Shown here one piece after another: positions 38,601 to 52,600 of a DNA stretch of 64,000 bases. Location: positions 23,472,118 to 23,536,117 of the forward strand of contig ML679959.1 of the NCBI GenBank assembly GCA_007922225.1, read 5' to 3'. Position numbers and translations under genes: made by a program. Each line of letters begins with the position of its first letter. Position 1 is the stretch's first letter. The notes below the pieces were generated by a model. That model did no database searches, was not told where the DNA came from, and worked only from the letters and a program-made list of their open reading frames with translations. The DNA is from Emydura subglobosa (lineage: Eukaryota; Chordata; Testudines; Chelidae).

Positions 38601-41600
38601 GGAATATGGCTGACCACACTTGCTACTCTATCCTTTATGTTGTATTAACTGCCAATGCTCAGCTACATGAGTGCCCTGGGGTACTCCTATTCTCTCCTCC
38701 TCTCCAGTGTGGTTTCAACAGTCAAAGTCATTTTACTAAAGCTTTGTCCCCAAGATGATTAGGTCAAAGAATCTTATGTCACCATATAACTAAATATAGC
38801 GAAAAATTGCTTTTATGTGTCATAGATATATAGCAATTCTGCCCCCTTAAAATAGAAAAATTAAATATTGTACTTCATAGTTATTTCTTATATAGGTAGT
38901 GTCACAGTTCAGGGTTAGTTGCTGAGTTTCTGACTGCATCCTAAGGTGACGGGCCCTGCGGCTTTGCCTATCTGAGGATGGACTCCAACTGTTCTCCCAG
39001 TTTTAGACTGGGCCCTTGGGGTATAACACCCTCTGTGTACCAGCCATGATTACTCAACAAGCCCGTCTGCCAGTTATCTTAAAGTCTTCTCTTTAGGAGC
39101 TGTGTCTAATAGTGAACACAGTGATCCAAAATAGGCTTTCCAAAACAAAGTATTGTTTGAGCTCAAATGTAGAAACAAAGCATAATAAGAAAAAAGGTGC
39201 TTTTAACAATCACAGGTCTACATATAGTCAGTCTTACCTAAAGGCTTAGGTGGGCCTAGCTTTATTCCTGATGCTTGCACCTCTGGGGACTGGGGTTCAG
39301 GCTGCTTCCTATCAGTCTGCTTTTCTTCCTCCCGTCTGCCCTTCATGGAAAGTCTTTTTATTCCCCTCAAAAGTTCTTTGTTCTATATATGGTTGGAAAT
39401 AAAACTTCAAAAGCAAATGACACCTGCATTGTCCTTTAAGTTACAGCAAATTGGGGAAACAAAGCAATTGTCCCCTTTCCTGCATAAATACAAGTAACCC
39501 TTGCTTAAATTAACCACTTGTAATCTTATATCAAACAACACAATAATAATCAAATAGATTGGTATATAATATTCATAAAATATTATAGGCAGCTCAAACT
39601 CTTCACAGGTAGACTGTTAGCCTTCTAGCACCGTTTTAGACTAGATTAATAATGAGGCATTTGGACATTGCAGAATATTTTAATACCTATTAAAATGAGA
39701 TACTCTTGCTGCAGATATCTCAATTTTAATTCTCTAGTTTAAGTACTCCAACCTTAATATTGGATTGCTGTTTAATAGTTCCATCAGTTATTTTAAAAAT
39801 AAGTTAAGCTACATTACCAGGACTTGTGAACACTTTAAATCAGTTGACCAAGCTTAAACAAAGCAGATTGTTTTAATTGTCATATCTGTGTGTGTTAATG
39901 TTTAGGAAGATACGGATATTGCTGAAATCCAGTTATCATTAGGTTTGTTACGGCATATATAAATGTATGTTTAGAATAATAAAGCGCACAGTATATATTA
40001 AGGTAGACTGTGGAGTTGTAGAAGATGTAGAAACTCCACCCTATGTTAAACATTGGGTGCTAAAAAACACTTATAGAAACTCCTTCTTTTCAAACTTAAA
40101 TGGAGGGCAAATCACAGTGTTACTATGTTTCATGCAGTATTGAATCATCTTTACTACAAAAGAAGCATAGAAGTATTGAGTATGTTTGTTTAATTTTCTG
40201 GAAATTAGAACATCTTTCTTTTTAGGTTCTGTAATACTTTTGCATTATTTAAAAAACTGCTTTTCCACAGAATAACATGTTAATGAAAATAGCAGACAAA
40301 CCTTTTTTTTTTTTTTTCTTTTTCACATTTAGAGTTGGTGTTGTGTTTACTGGAACTAATGGGGAAGGTATGGAAGTGAAAAGCCTTGGAAAACCAGAAA
40401 GGTATTTCTTTCAGATCACATTTATTGTGTTCTCAAAGAACCAGAACATTAAATAATGTGGATTAGTATAATGTATATTATAGTATGTTATCTTTACCTG
40501 TCCTAGTAAAATGAAACTAGAAAGCATAGAATATTTTATTCCTCTTCCTTTCCGCATAACTCCCTTTCTCTGAAACCGTTGCATATAACATCCTTGAAAC
40601 GGGTAGTATTCCATCCTTTTTAATGAAAATTAAATGCATGTAACTATGGAAGGTGTGTGTGTATTTATATTTTATTTAAATATATATATTTTTATATATT
40701 TATATTTTATATAAAATACATATAACCTACTGGTATGTGTGTTTATAGTTGTCCTCCTCTGTGCCCAGTCCACAGAGGATGTGAGCCTTGTTACAATTTT
40801 CAGAGAACCTGGTTCTTTAACTCAAGCAGTAGCATCTCATGCTTTCAGCTCCGGATGTCCCCAGTTCAGTTCCTAGGATCAACAAGAGGACAGATGTGAT
40901 ACATGCACATTTTAATCATGTCTCAAATTTTTCAGCAAGCAGTTGGGCATGTGTGGATATTTGCATCCTCTGCAGTATACCATAGACTCTTTTGCTTGGT
41001 CTGATCTATTGTGGTAATAACCTGACCGACCTCAAAATTTTCAAACCTCTTAACTTCTTTCACAGCTCTTAAATAACATTTTCAAAAGTGATTTAGACAC
41101 TTAAGATCCTAAATATTATTGAAAGTAAATGGACCTTAGGTTTCTAAGTCACTTAGCACTTGTCCAAATGTTACTCCTTAAGTTAGTATAAGATGAGGCA
41201 GCAAGGTAGCAGCTAATAGTAATCTCCAGACTCAAAGCTAGTATTTGGTAAACAAGATTTACAGTGGAAAAAGAACACATATACTAACTGTTGCCAGACA
41301 GAGGCTGCCAAAAATAGCAGTTGAGAAAGCATGGATAATAGTCCCCACTTGTACATTAGTATAGTTCTTGCAGAACGTCTGGAGCAGAATAGGGATTTAG
41401 GAAACATTTTTATAACTTGTATTTAATTAATTTCCTACTGGCGTTTGTTTCTAAGAAAAGCTGTTTTCCTTTCTCCTCTGACTCCCCAGGTATAAATTAC
41501 TTCATGTTTTGGAATTTGATCCAAATCGTAGACGAATGAGTGTCATCGTAGAGAGTCCTTCAGGTAAGTAGCTAGATCTTGCACAAAGTTGTAATTGTTA

Positions 41601-43529
41601 ACTACTATATGGTGCATATACTTAATTTTTACTCTGTTTTTTCTTAGGAGAAAAACTTTTATTCACAAAAGGAGCAGAATCTTCCATTCTTCCTAACAGT
41701 AGAGGTGGAGAAATAGACAAAACAAGGATTCACGTAGATGAATTTGCTTTGGTAAGTCTAAACATTAAAGATCTTCACCTACTAGTAGATCTTAGTTCCA
41801 TGTTCTACTGCTCAGAAAACATGGTGGAAGTGTACAAAAGAACTGTGGATCTCTGTTATGTGGAAGGGGTCCTGTATTTATGTGGCACTACCTCTGAAAG
41901 ATCTGAAGCTGACACTGCCAAATCAGAACAAATTAGTCTTTCTTCTCATTTGGTTTAATTTTTAACTCAGTATAATTTATAAAACAAAAACATTGGATTT
42001 ATATTTTAAAACTCATTTAGATTTAAATTTGACAATTGCATCCTAAGAAGTCACTGTTGATTAAGTCTTTTGGGAATCCATTCAGTCCTTTCCTGGCTGC
42101 TGCCTTTTAACCTTCCCGCTTGAACCTGTCATCGGCTCTTTTGTTTCTTCTAATTACAATATCTTGGGTCTTAAAGCTACATAAGTAGCTTAAACCAGCC
42201 AAAAGCCTTAGAGTGGTTCAATCTGTTCAAGACTTTCTAAAATTTTAGATTAATATAAGATGCTTCTGCAGCTTTAAGGCCATAGATAGGTTTAAATTAG
42301 GAAAAACATTTAAGAAAACATCATTTAAGGGGACTGGTCGAGAGGTGAGAAGCACTTATATGTGGAGAAATTCTGAGATTCCATGAGCTCAAATGCCAAC
42401 AATTTGCAGATGACACTCAGCTCTATTATTAACGTTTTTATGGCCCTTGCCCACCTATCCCAAGGTCTGGGTGAGGAGGATTTGACTGAAGCTTTACGCA
42501 AGCAAGTTAAAGGTTAGGTTCGCAAGCAACAGGAAACACTTAGAAGAGTTCCCAACCACATTGAGATCAACTGTTGTGGACATTTGTTCCCAAAGCAACA
42601 AAATAGACCACAGTCTGGCTCCTTCTAGATTCCTCAGGTATACTGAACTCTCACACAGCATTCACTGCAAAACTGTTCGTGACTAACTAGGAATCTGTAT
42701 CATATATGTTCCAATGACAACTTGTCCTTGGTTGAACACTTTTGTTACCCCCACACTATGCTACTGCAACTCAAAATGTATACATTCACAGATACTAAAA
42801 AATTGTATAGCCTGCAGTGCTCTATCATTAGTCAACATTTGGCTTGCTGGTGCTTGTAAAGTCAGATACTTTTCTTCTCCCTTCACCAGGCTTTTCAGTA
42901 TGTTTCCTTTCCTCGATGTCTTCTAATTATTTATTTTTTGTCTCGTATGGTGCTGAGCATTTTTTTGCCACTTAACCAAACTTTAGCTTGGTAGTAGCAA
43001 TCTGCTTTATCTAAAGCAACTGGCAATTTTTTAAAGGTGTCCATTATATGTGTTTATAGGATATAAATATTGTACTTGTAGTGCCGTTTTAGTGCCTTTC
43101 ATATGCTTTTAAACGTTTTATGAACATTGTTATGCCTCACAACACCCTTCAGTAAAGGAAACATGCTACAATGTCTTGTTTTATCGCAGAAAGGGTTAAG
43201 AACTTTGTGTGTAGCCTATAGAAGATTCACAGCTGAGGACTATCAGGAAATAGACAGACGCCTTCATGAGGCTAGAACTGCCTTACATCAACGAGAAGAA
43301 CGACTGGCAGATGTATTCAACTTCATAGAAAAGGATCTGGATTTACTTGGAGCTACAGGCGTAGAGGACAAGTATGTTTTGTGCCTTCTGCTATTTACTG
43401 TACAAAAACAGAGCAAGCTTCCGTTTTATAATTCCATGGTGCTGTACCCTTCTTTGTAAAATTGTCCCAACAGTTTGGAACAATGGAAGGCTAAGGGAAG
43501 GCTACTTACCTGTACTTAAAAAAAAAACA

Positions 43530-43613
<84 letters not shown>

Positions 43614-46600
43614 GAACTCTTAAATGTACTAAATACAAGTTGTGTAACATGAGGCTTGTATCGTTCCAATAGTATGCTATGTGCTTTACAGACAGGTTTT
43701 CAAATATCTACCTTGTAAAGCACATGAAACACAATCTGACTGTTTTAAACTGTATATTAAGGGCTTCCGGATGCCTCCTGGGAAAAACTTGAAAAGTTGA
43801 TACTCTTGAGACCATTCTACTTTTATATTATTTTTTTAAAATAATTGTAATTACTCTCAAAATAAATTCATCTTATTCCTGATTTGAATTCATGATTTCT
43901 TTGACAGTAGATGGATGAATAAATTACTGTAAGATTATAATTTCAGGGTGCAGATTGAACTCTTAAGATTTTTTCATGCCTCTTATGGAAATATCACTAA
44001 AAGTAAGAAAGAAAAACAGAAAAAAGATACTGAATATAGGAAACTAAAACTTTTCTTATAAAAGATTTATCAAATATATTTGGAAGATCTTGACTTAAAA
44101 GGCCTTACAGCTGCAAATTAGATGTCATTTCAGTTAGCAGAGCTAAACTTTAGTTTGTTAGTGCTTCGCTGAGGTCTTGATTAGACTGGGTGGAAACAAA
44201 ATTTTTGAACAGTGAACAGTGTAAGGAACACCCTTATTGTATCCAAATAAGCTAATTTACAAATTAAATATCCTACTGTATCATAAGACATGATGATTTT
44301 GTATACCTTTTTGTCACAGGCATTGTATTTAAACATTAAGACCAATCATAATGTGGACTGGGGTTTTTTTGGTAGTGTTCTATCAGTTAGTGAAGATTTT
44401 CTTATTTTCAGACTCCAAGATAAAGTCCAAGAAACTATAGAGGCACTCAGATTGGCTGGTATCAAAGTGTGGGTGCTTACTGGAGATAAGCATGAAACAG
44501 CTGTTAGTGTGAGTTTATCATGTGGACACTTCCATAGAGCCATGAACATCCTTGAACTTGTACAACACAAATCAGACAGTACATGTGCAGAGCAGCTGAG
44601 GCAACTAGCCAAGAGGTAAAATACCATATATGGCTATCTGAATGATGTAACTAACTCTGGTTTATTTTTATTTTTCATGTTTTATGACAATTAGTAATTT
44701 TAGTTTATTTCCATGCCAGATATATAAACATATTCTAACACTGATAAAGCAGTTGCTTCTGAAAGTCTAACAGATGCTCTTGTTCTCAATTTATGTGATT
44801 ATTTGTTGTGAATATAATACGTGATTACTGTGTAGTTAACCTAAAATACAATAAAATACCTAAAATACAATTAAAAAAATACAATTTTCAGCATAATAAT
44901 TCCTTTTTTCCTTGGTTAGAATAAAGGATGATCATGTAATCCAGCATGGGCTTGTGGTGGATGGGACCAGCCTCTCTCTTGCACTCAGGGAACATGAAAA
45001 ACTGTTCATGGACGTTTGTAAAAATTGTTCTGCAGTGCTGTGTTGCCGCATGGCACCCCTGCAGAAAGCAAAGGTAAGTCAATATACGATATTAAGGGTT
45101 ATCTTCAAATATAAGAATGTTTAAATTTTGTAAGCTATAGTATTACATTGATTCTGATGCTTTCCTGCAATCCAAAGCTTATTATAAAGTTAAGTATTGT
45201 GAATGTCTTCTCAGAAAAATAGTCAGTATATCTGAAACCAGACTCATGCTGCATCATGAAGGTTTGGTTCTCCAGCATTGGTGGAGCAATCTGGTCCTCT
45301 AACAGATGTGTAGTTATTATTTGCCTATTAAGTCTGTGTCAGAGGTTCTGTCAGTTGGGCAACTGGATCACATATGAGAAATCAGAACATGAAATGAGTG
45401 TATAAAATTTAATATCTTAATCTGTGCACCATTCACATCAGTTAATTTAACAAAGTACCTCTTAATAAGGATCCATGTGCAGCAGCTACTCCAGTGCTTA
45501 ATGATATACAGAACATATTCTAGTAGATGGTTTCAAAGCAGTAGGACTTACATGAACAGTCTGGTAGCCACAGCAGAACAGTGGGGGATACTGTCTCAAG
45601 TATCCCTAATTAATTAGTGTGAGCAAATTGATGTCCCAGCTAAATTTGGATAAAGAGCTACCACTCGTCACTATTCACTAGAATGCATGTAGCAACATAT
45701 AAGGTATTGGGTTTTGCTCATTTAGGATATTTCAACAAAAGACAACAAGAAAACATTCTAGTAGCAGTTTTCTTACAAGTTTTCTTGTGTTTTGTTTTCT
45801 GTGAAGTGTTTGTAGGATATTAAAGTGACTGTGACACCTGCAGTAGTAGTTATTACAAGGGTTTTGAGTATTCCAGTTCTTCAAAGCTATTTTAGGAAAG
45901 ACATAAGACTTTCTCAGTTACTCCTGACAGGAAGAGAGGCCAGTCCTATTGATCAGTGATACAGTTGAGATTCTTTTCAGGAAATCCTTTCTGTCTCACC
46001 CCAATAGGTAACTGGAGAAATCTTGGATTAAATTGGGGAAGCTTTATGGAGAAGGTACAACTGCAGTTCTTAAAAGGCTTAAAAGATCTAGAAGTTTGAG
46101 TTGTGGGGCGGGGGCTATCCTCTGAAAGTCCGGATAAAGTTCTGTAATGGTAATGTGCATTGAGGCTGTCTTTTTATCTGAAGTTGTCGTGGTTTCACGC
46201 CTCCTCATATTTAGATCTTCGTTGTATTTTGTTCAGCACAGGCAAACTACAAACACACCATTTTGAAGTTATTTGCACACTTTTCTAGGGATAGCAAAAA
46301 ATCTCCCAAGGTACGCTTTGAGTTATTCTTCAACAGCATTTGGGATGGCTAGTACACAGACTATAACTTTGAATTTAAAGGGTTTTTGTTTTTTTCTGAA
46401 AAATATGGCAGCTGTTCCTATCCAAATTCTTGACAGGACTTTGGTGGTCGTCAGGGAGTTTAGCCTGTTGAAATGCATACAAGAAAACCATAAGCACCAA
46501 GAAATACTATCAGTTCACATATACTCTTTGAGAATATGGTTGAGGAAAGATCCGATTCAAATTGTACTGTTCCCATCCCAGAAGGCTGAACTCTAAAAAG

Positions 46601-49600
46601 CTGTAGCCCTCCTTATTCAAAACTCAGCCCTTGCACTCCATTTTGACTAAGCATGTGTACATTTTTTTCTGTCTTCTATTTAACTTTTTCTGTGAATAGT
46701 ATCCAACTGTACCTCTATTGGAAATAATCGAACAGGTTGTCCCGGGGGTGGATTGGGGAGACGGAACTTTTTATTGCCTGCTCGTTCCACCTCCACGCCG
46801 GGAGTGAGCAACGAGGGGTTACTTTACAATTCTTTTATCCATAACAGTACGTAAATGTATACATTTTCGGCAACTCCTCAGAGAGCCTTATTTAGTTACA
46901 TTGACACCTATAAAATTAATATTAACTACATAATGAATATAATTATACCCGCCCCTGTTTATTGTTTACAAGATTACCATACAGAGGTCAAGCACATCAT
47001 CTTAAAACCTATAAATTTTAAACTAACATTCTTTGACGTAAAGGCATGCCAGGGGGAGAAGGAAGATAATACTTTTTCCCACTAAAAGGCCTTGCACAGA
47101 AATAGCGATAGGCTTCTCTCCTGCACAGATGGACAGGAAGGGAGAAGAAGAGAGATAACATCCTCTAGCTAAAATTTCACCAAGTAACAAAAACAAGGTT
47201 TGCCTGTGTCATAAATCCATTCTCTGTAGCTTTGGCCTGATTACTTGTCCAGCTTTTAACTCTTTACTCTCCTACAGCCTCTATATTGTTACTGTTTTCA
47301 TATATGTTACTTTTAGCCTACCAGTATATTACATGCTTTACTGTACATGTGTATTCTTCTTCGAGTGCTTGCTCATGTCCATTCCACTATAGGATGAGTG
47401 CATGCCACCGTGCACGGTTCCTGGAACTTTTTTCCCCTTAGCAGATCCTGTAGGGCCATCTCTGGCGCCCCCTGGAGTCCCGCGCACATGCCGTGGTATA
47501 TGAGGCACTGCCGGCCCCACCCCCCCCCCCCCCCCAGTTCCTTCTTTCCGCCCATGACAGTTGCTGGAACTAGTCTTGCTCTGTGCAAGTACGATTCCCC
47601 TTGTTTGAACTGTTTGTTATTCAACGTAGTTTAGTTAGTTTTAAGTAGTTGTGAAGTGTAGTTAGATAAGCAAGTCCCTGTGGGGACTTAGAGCAGCTGG
47701 ACTATGCCCCAGTCGCCTGGATTTAAGCTGTGTGCCTCCTGCGTGAGGGCCTTCCCGTTCAGCGACCCCCACGATCGGTGTCTTAAGTGCTTGGGGGAAG
47801 AGCACAGGAAAGACAAGTGTAAGATATGCAGGGCTTTTAAACCGCGGACTCAGAAGGACCGAGAGATCCGGTTAAAAGCTCTGCTAATGGAGGCAGCACT
47901 CCGCCCGGTGTCCAAGCCGTCCCACCCCACCTCGGCACCGAGTGTAATCTTGGTGCAGAGTGCACCACCAGCACCGACTCAGCACCAAGCAGCAGCTCCG
48001 GTGCCGAAAAGGAAGAAACAGCGCGCAGAGTGCCATCGAGTCCTCTCTGGTGCCGGCATCTCTGAGCAGGGAGCCTCCCCCGATTCCTGGGAGTGGCAGA
48101 GTGCCCCTGCCGACGTCATTGACACCGGAGGCTTTTCAGGCATCAACAGCCTTGTTGGCCTTGCCCACGCCACCTCCGCTCCCTCCCCCGCCAAGAGAGA
48201 AAGGGCCAGTGTCCCAGGCCAAACCCACATTGGGTCCCCCCCGAAGGGTGGTGGAGATCCCCGATATGGGGAGGAAGATCTCCTGCCAGACAGCCACCGG
48301 GGGTAGAGTGAGGATGCTTCCCCAGCAGTCCCTCCAGGTTGGCATCGTCGAGCCAGCCTGCTTCGACTCAGGACATGGAGTCCCCCTCTCGGCACTGATG
48401 TCAATCCCCGGCACTGGATGCAGCACAGGCCAGGAGGCGGTACCTGTCGAGGTCTGCCAGGTGGTGCTCGCACAGCTCCTGCTCCAGATCCCCGGCACCA
48501 AGGAGTTTGCCTGCACCCAGGCGGCGCAGGACCCGGTCGCCGTCGGGGGACCTGGCACCCAGGCAGCGCAGGACCCGGTCGCTGTCGGGGGACCTGGTTG
48601 CCGGAGTTCTGCTCGGCACTGCGGAGTTCGGAGCGGCGCTGATCTCGGTCACCAAAGGGCAAGTGGCACCGCAAGTCATCGGTGCTCAGACGACGCTCTG
48701 GTACATCGAGCTCTTTGGAGCACACCTCCACTCGCCGGTACCACTCACGGAGGTGGTCCTCATCGTCTTCTAGGTCGGAGGCATCGAGAGGACAGTCCCC
48801 GGTACGGGACGGCACCCAGGACTGAGGGTGTGCATGGCACCACATGTCTAGTGGCTCGGGGTCCCACAGGGGGAACAACCATCAGGGCAGCCAAAGCCCC
48901 CGCAAGGCGCCACAGCCAGTGGCACAGTCAGCCCCAGGTTGGCCCCAGGGTCAATGGCTGCAGCAATGGTCTTATTGGGGCCCATGGGGCATCCAGATGA
49001 GGCCAGGGCCACAATCCATCCTGTCATCGGGGGTTCAGTACGTGCCTCCGACACAGGAAAGGCCCATAGACACTACTCCTCAGACCAGGAGTCGGACCCC
49101 ATGGAGGGACCCTCTATGGGTGCATCCCTTCGTCAGGTGGGGGAGCACCTGTAGGACGCGCCTCGGCAGTCCTCTTCCTCCTCACCGGATGATGAAGTCT
49201 CCCAGGACCACATGGCGCCACTGGAGATTTCAGGGTGCACCAGGAGCTGTTCAAGAGGGTGGCCTCTAACTTGGGGCTGGTGGTGAAGGAGCTGGAGGAG
49301 GCCGATGATGTGTGCCGGCGGCTGCCCCAGTGAGAGTGGCCCTACCAGTCCATGATAGGGTCCTCAAAATTGTAAAGGCCCTATGGCAAACCCCTTCCTC
49401 AGTCGCCGCTATGTCGAAGGTGGCCGAAAAATGTATTATGTCTCAGCCAAAGGGTTCGAGTATTTGTTCACTCACCTGGCCTCAGAAACCCTTTTGTTAG
49501 ATGCAACCAACCAGCAGGACAGGCAAGGTCAGCTAGGTTCCTCTCCCAAGAACAAAGACAACAAAAAGCTGGATTTGTTTGGGAGAAAAATTTATTCCAC

Positions 49601-52600
49601 GGCAGCCCTGCAGTTCAGGATTGCCAACCATCAGGCCCTCCTGGCTAAATATAAGTTTAACTTGTGGGAGTCCCTCAGGCGGTTTGCTGAGGCCCTGCCA
49701 CAGGACCAGGCCGCAGACTTTACCACCATCCTGGACAAAGGAATCACGGTGGCTGGGGCAGTGCTCCAGATGTCCAGTGACGCTGCTGACTCAGTGGGTA
49801 GGGCTATAGCCTCCGCCATTGCTATGAGGATGTGCTTGTGACTGCAATCCTTGGGCTTATCCCAGGAGGTGCAGCAATCGATTCAAGACCTCCCCTTTGA
49901 TGGGTCAGCCCTATTCTCTGATCAGACAGATGCGAAGCTGCATGGTCTGAAGGACTCCAGGGCCATGCTTCGCTCCCTGGGCCTATACACGCCCCAGGCT
50001 TCCAGGCAATGGTCACGGCCCCCCGGCGTAGCAGCAACCAAGGCCTCTGCCTAGATCCTTTTAGCCCTACAGAAATAGGGGGTTCAGAAGACTAAATCAT
50101 CCCCCCAGTTCGTCCTCAGCCCCCCAGCAGGAGCCCCCCACGGGGCAATCAGAGGAGGCAGTTTTGATGGTGCACCTGAGGATGGTGCCCCTACTGCTCT
50201 CCTGGATCCGCCCCGCCCCTTCCTAAACAGGTTAAGGCCCTTCTATCCTGAATGGGCAAAGATCACGTCGTACCATTGGGTCCTTGGGATAGTCTCGGGG
50301 GCTACACCCTACAGTTTACCTGTACCCGCCCCCCCCAACAACCCTCCCCTTCCTTCCCTCTTCATGGACCCTTCTCATGAGCAACTCCTCTTGCAGGAGG
50401 TGGACACCCTCAATATAGAAGCGGTCCTTCAAGGCAGAAGGGGGAAGGGATTCTTTTTGAGGTACTTCCTCATCCCCAAGGCAAAGGGGAGTCTGAAACC
50501 CATATTAGACCTGCGTCATCTAAACAAATATGTCAAATGACTCAGGTTTCGCATGGTTTCCCTAGCCTCCATAATCCCTTTTCTAGATCCAGGAGATTGG
50601 TATGCCGCCCTCGACCTCAAGGATGCATACTTTCATGTGTCCATCCTCCCCAGCCACACGTGTTTTTTCCATTTCACGGTGGCTGGCTTCCACTACCAAT
50701 TTACAGCCCTACCCTTTGGCCTATCTTCGGCTCCAAGGGTGTTCATCAAATGCATGGCGGTGGTGGCTGCCCACCTGAGACAGAAGGATGTGCAAATCTT
50801 TCCCTACTTGGATGATTGGCTGATCAGGGGCAGGTCCAGGTTCCAAGTAAAGGAGAGCGTGACACTCACTTGCTCCATGTGCAGCAGGCTGGGACTGCTC
50901 ATAAACGAGCAGAAGTCCACGCTAACCCTAGTGCAACGTATAGAATTCATTGGGGCCACCCTGGACGCTTCCCAGGCCAGAGCCTTCCTGCCTTAGCCAC
51001 ATTTCGAGGCGATGGTCTCTATCATCTTCCAGCTGCACCGATGCCCCACGACAACAGCCAGGCACTGCCTATAACTGTCAGGCCACATGGCGGCCCGCAC
51101 ATACGTAGTGAGACTAGCTCGTCTGAGGCTCAGATCACTTCAGGCATGGCTGGCCTCAATATATGTGCCAAGCAGACACCCATTGGACCGGGTGGTCACA
51201 GTTCCCCCACCCGTCTTAGCCTCCCTTAACTGGTAGCGGGACTCCCAAGGCAAAGAAGACATCCGTACATCCTTAGCTGGACTCATTATGGTTGATTCTG
51301 CGGAGTATCTCACAAAAATTCTAGCATTCCCTTCCAGATTTACCATGTCTCCTGTTACATTACTAGTACCTATCTAGGTCCTGGCCATGTAATTGAAGAC
51401 ATTGCAGCTTCACCTCTTTTCCTGCATAAACCAAAGGCAGTTCAAACTTGTCAAGAGGATTTGGTAACACCCCTTATCCTTACACTAGATTCTCTCTGCC
51501 TCCATTGATGCAAACAAAGCAGCAGTATAGCAACTCCCCCCTTGTTTACTGCAATCCATAATGATGGGTTAGGCCAATTAGAGCAAACTGAAGATCAAGG
51601 GGTGCATCATCTGCAAAAGAGACCTTTTCCTGAACACACAGAAAGGATTAATTTGTTAATCTTTTTCCATTAGCTTTTCCATTTAAGAATATATACACAG
51701 TCTTTTGGACCACTTTGTTAGTATATACCTCTGCTACTCAATTTGATACTAAAGCAAAAGATCACATACAAAGCAATGTTGATCATGCCTGTTGTCGTTT
51801 ATCACGTATTCAGGTATTTTTCCATACTCTCCTTTGTCCTTTTTGTTGTAAGAAATTTTGGGAAATCTTCAGGATTTTCTCAGATATAAGAAACGTCTTT
51901 GGATTATTCCTGGTCCGTCATATGATCTGATGTTTGTTGTTTTGTGGAGACTTCTTTTGAGCTTTATAGTCTCCAAGAGCAGGAATTCAGTAAATACTGT
52001 ATTTTCAGAGAGAGGAAATTTATTGCAATTAAGCTTTAAGAGTTGAAGGAATTTCATCCTGTCCTGTCAAATGATATGAAGCTAACTTCAAAGAAATTAA
52101 TCTCCTTAAATCTACACACACCTCCAGATAAGAGTTTTCTCCATAACCATAAGCTTGTAACAGTATTATGAAGGTATTTAAATTTTAGATTATTCCTTGG
52201 TTGAATTTTCAATTTTCCCTTTGTTCAGTAGGTATGTGTTGTCTGCATTCATCCTAGTTGATTTGTAGGTCTTTTATGTGATAAAATACCCATTTTATAG
52301 TAGGTGTGTTTTTATATTGTAGTTTTTTAATTGGTAGCCTGTGAAATAGTATGGGAAAATTGTGGTATACTTTTTTTCCCTACTTATTGGAATCACATTT
52401 TTCTTGATGCTATTTGGGATGATTTATATCATGTAATTCAGCTCCAGGGTACAGTTTTGTTTTTTCCTGTCTGAACTGTCTTTTCTTATACTTGAAGTAT
52501 TTTAACATTCAAACTTTTTTGGTTTGTCTATATTATGCATACGCTGCATGATCTGATGGATGAATGAGTCTAGTTTTATAGTCTCCAAGAAACCTTTAAA

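Larger units (their letters stand above)
38246..40332 (+). other. ATP11B: ATP11B intron 14
   Basis: The intron holds a small foldback (38431-38553) and a probable solo LTR (38900-39607). The remaining 39613-40332 is AT-rich sequence without a recognised element, ending in a T-rich tract before exon 15. Confidence 0.7.
47352..51250 (+). mobile_element. DIRS retrotransposon copy C (3'-truncated)
   Basis: The left terminal repeat (47354-47545, CTTCTTCGAGTGCTTGCTCA onward) is of the same subfamily as copy A: it shares the ATTCCA, GGCGCCCCCTGGAGT and GTTCCTTCTTTCCGCC blocks, with a C run at 47520-47535. Gag-like and RT remains follow. Similarity to copy A ends at about 51245, within the stretch before RNase H, so RNase H, recombinase and the right end are missing. 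Confidence 0.88.

Noticed and set aside
43374..43652. 92-aa frame with Thr-His and Ser-Leu runs
   Set aside because: It is a direct translation of the CA/TC microsatellite running out of exon 18.
46738..47345. Second solo LTR
   Set aside because: No flanking duplication and no convincing TG...CA pair could be found, so it is left as unidentified.
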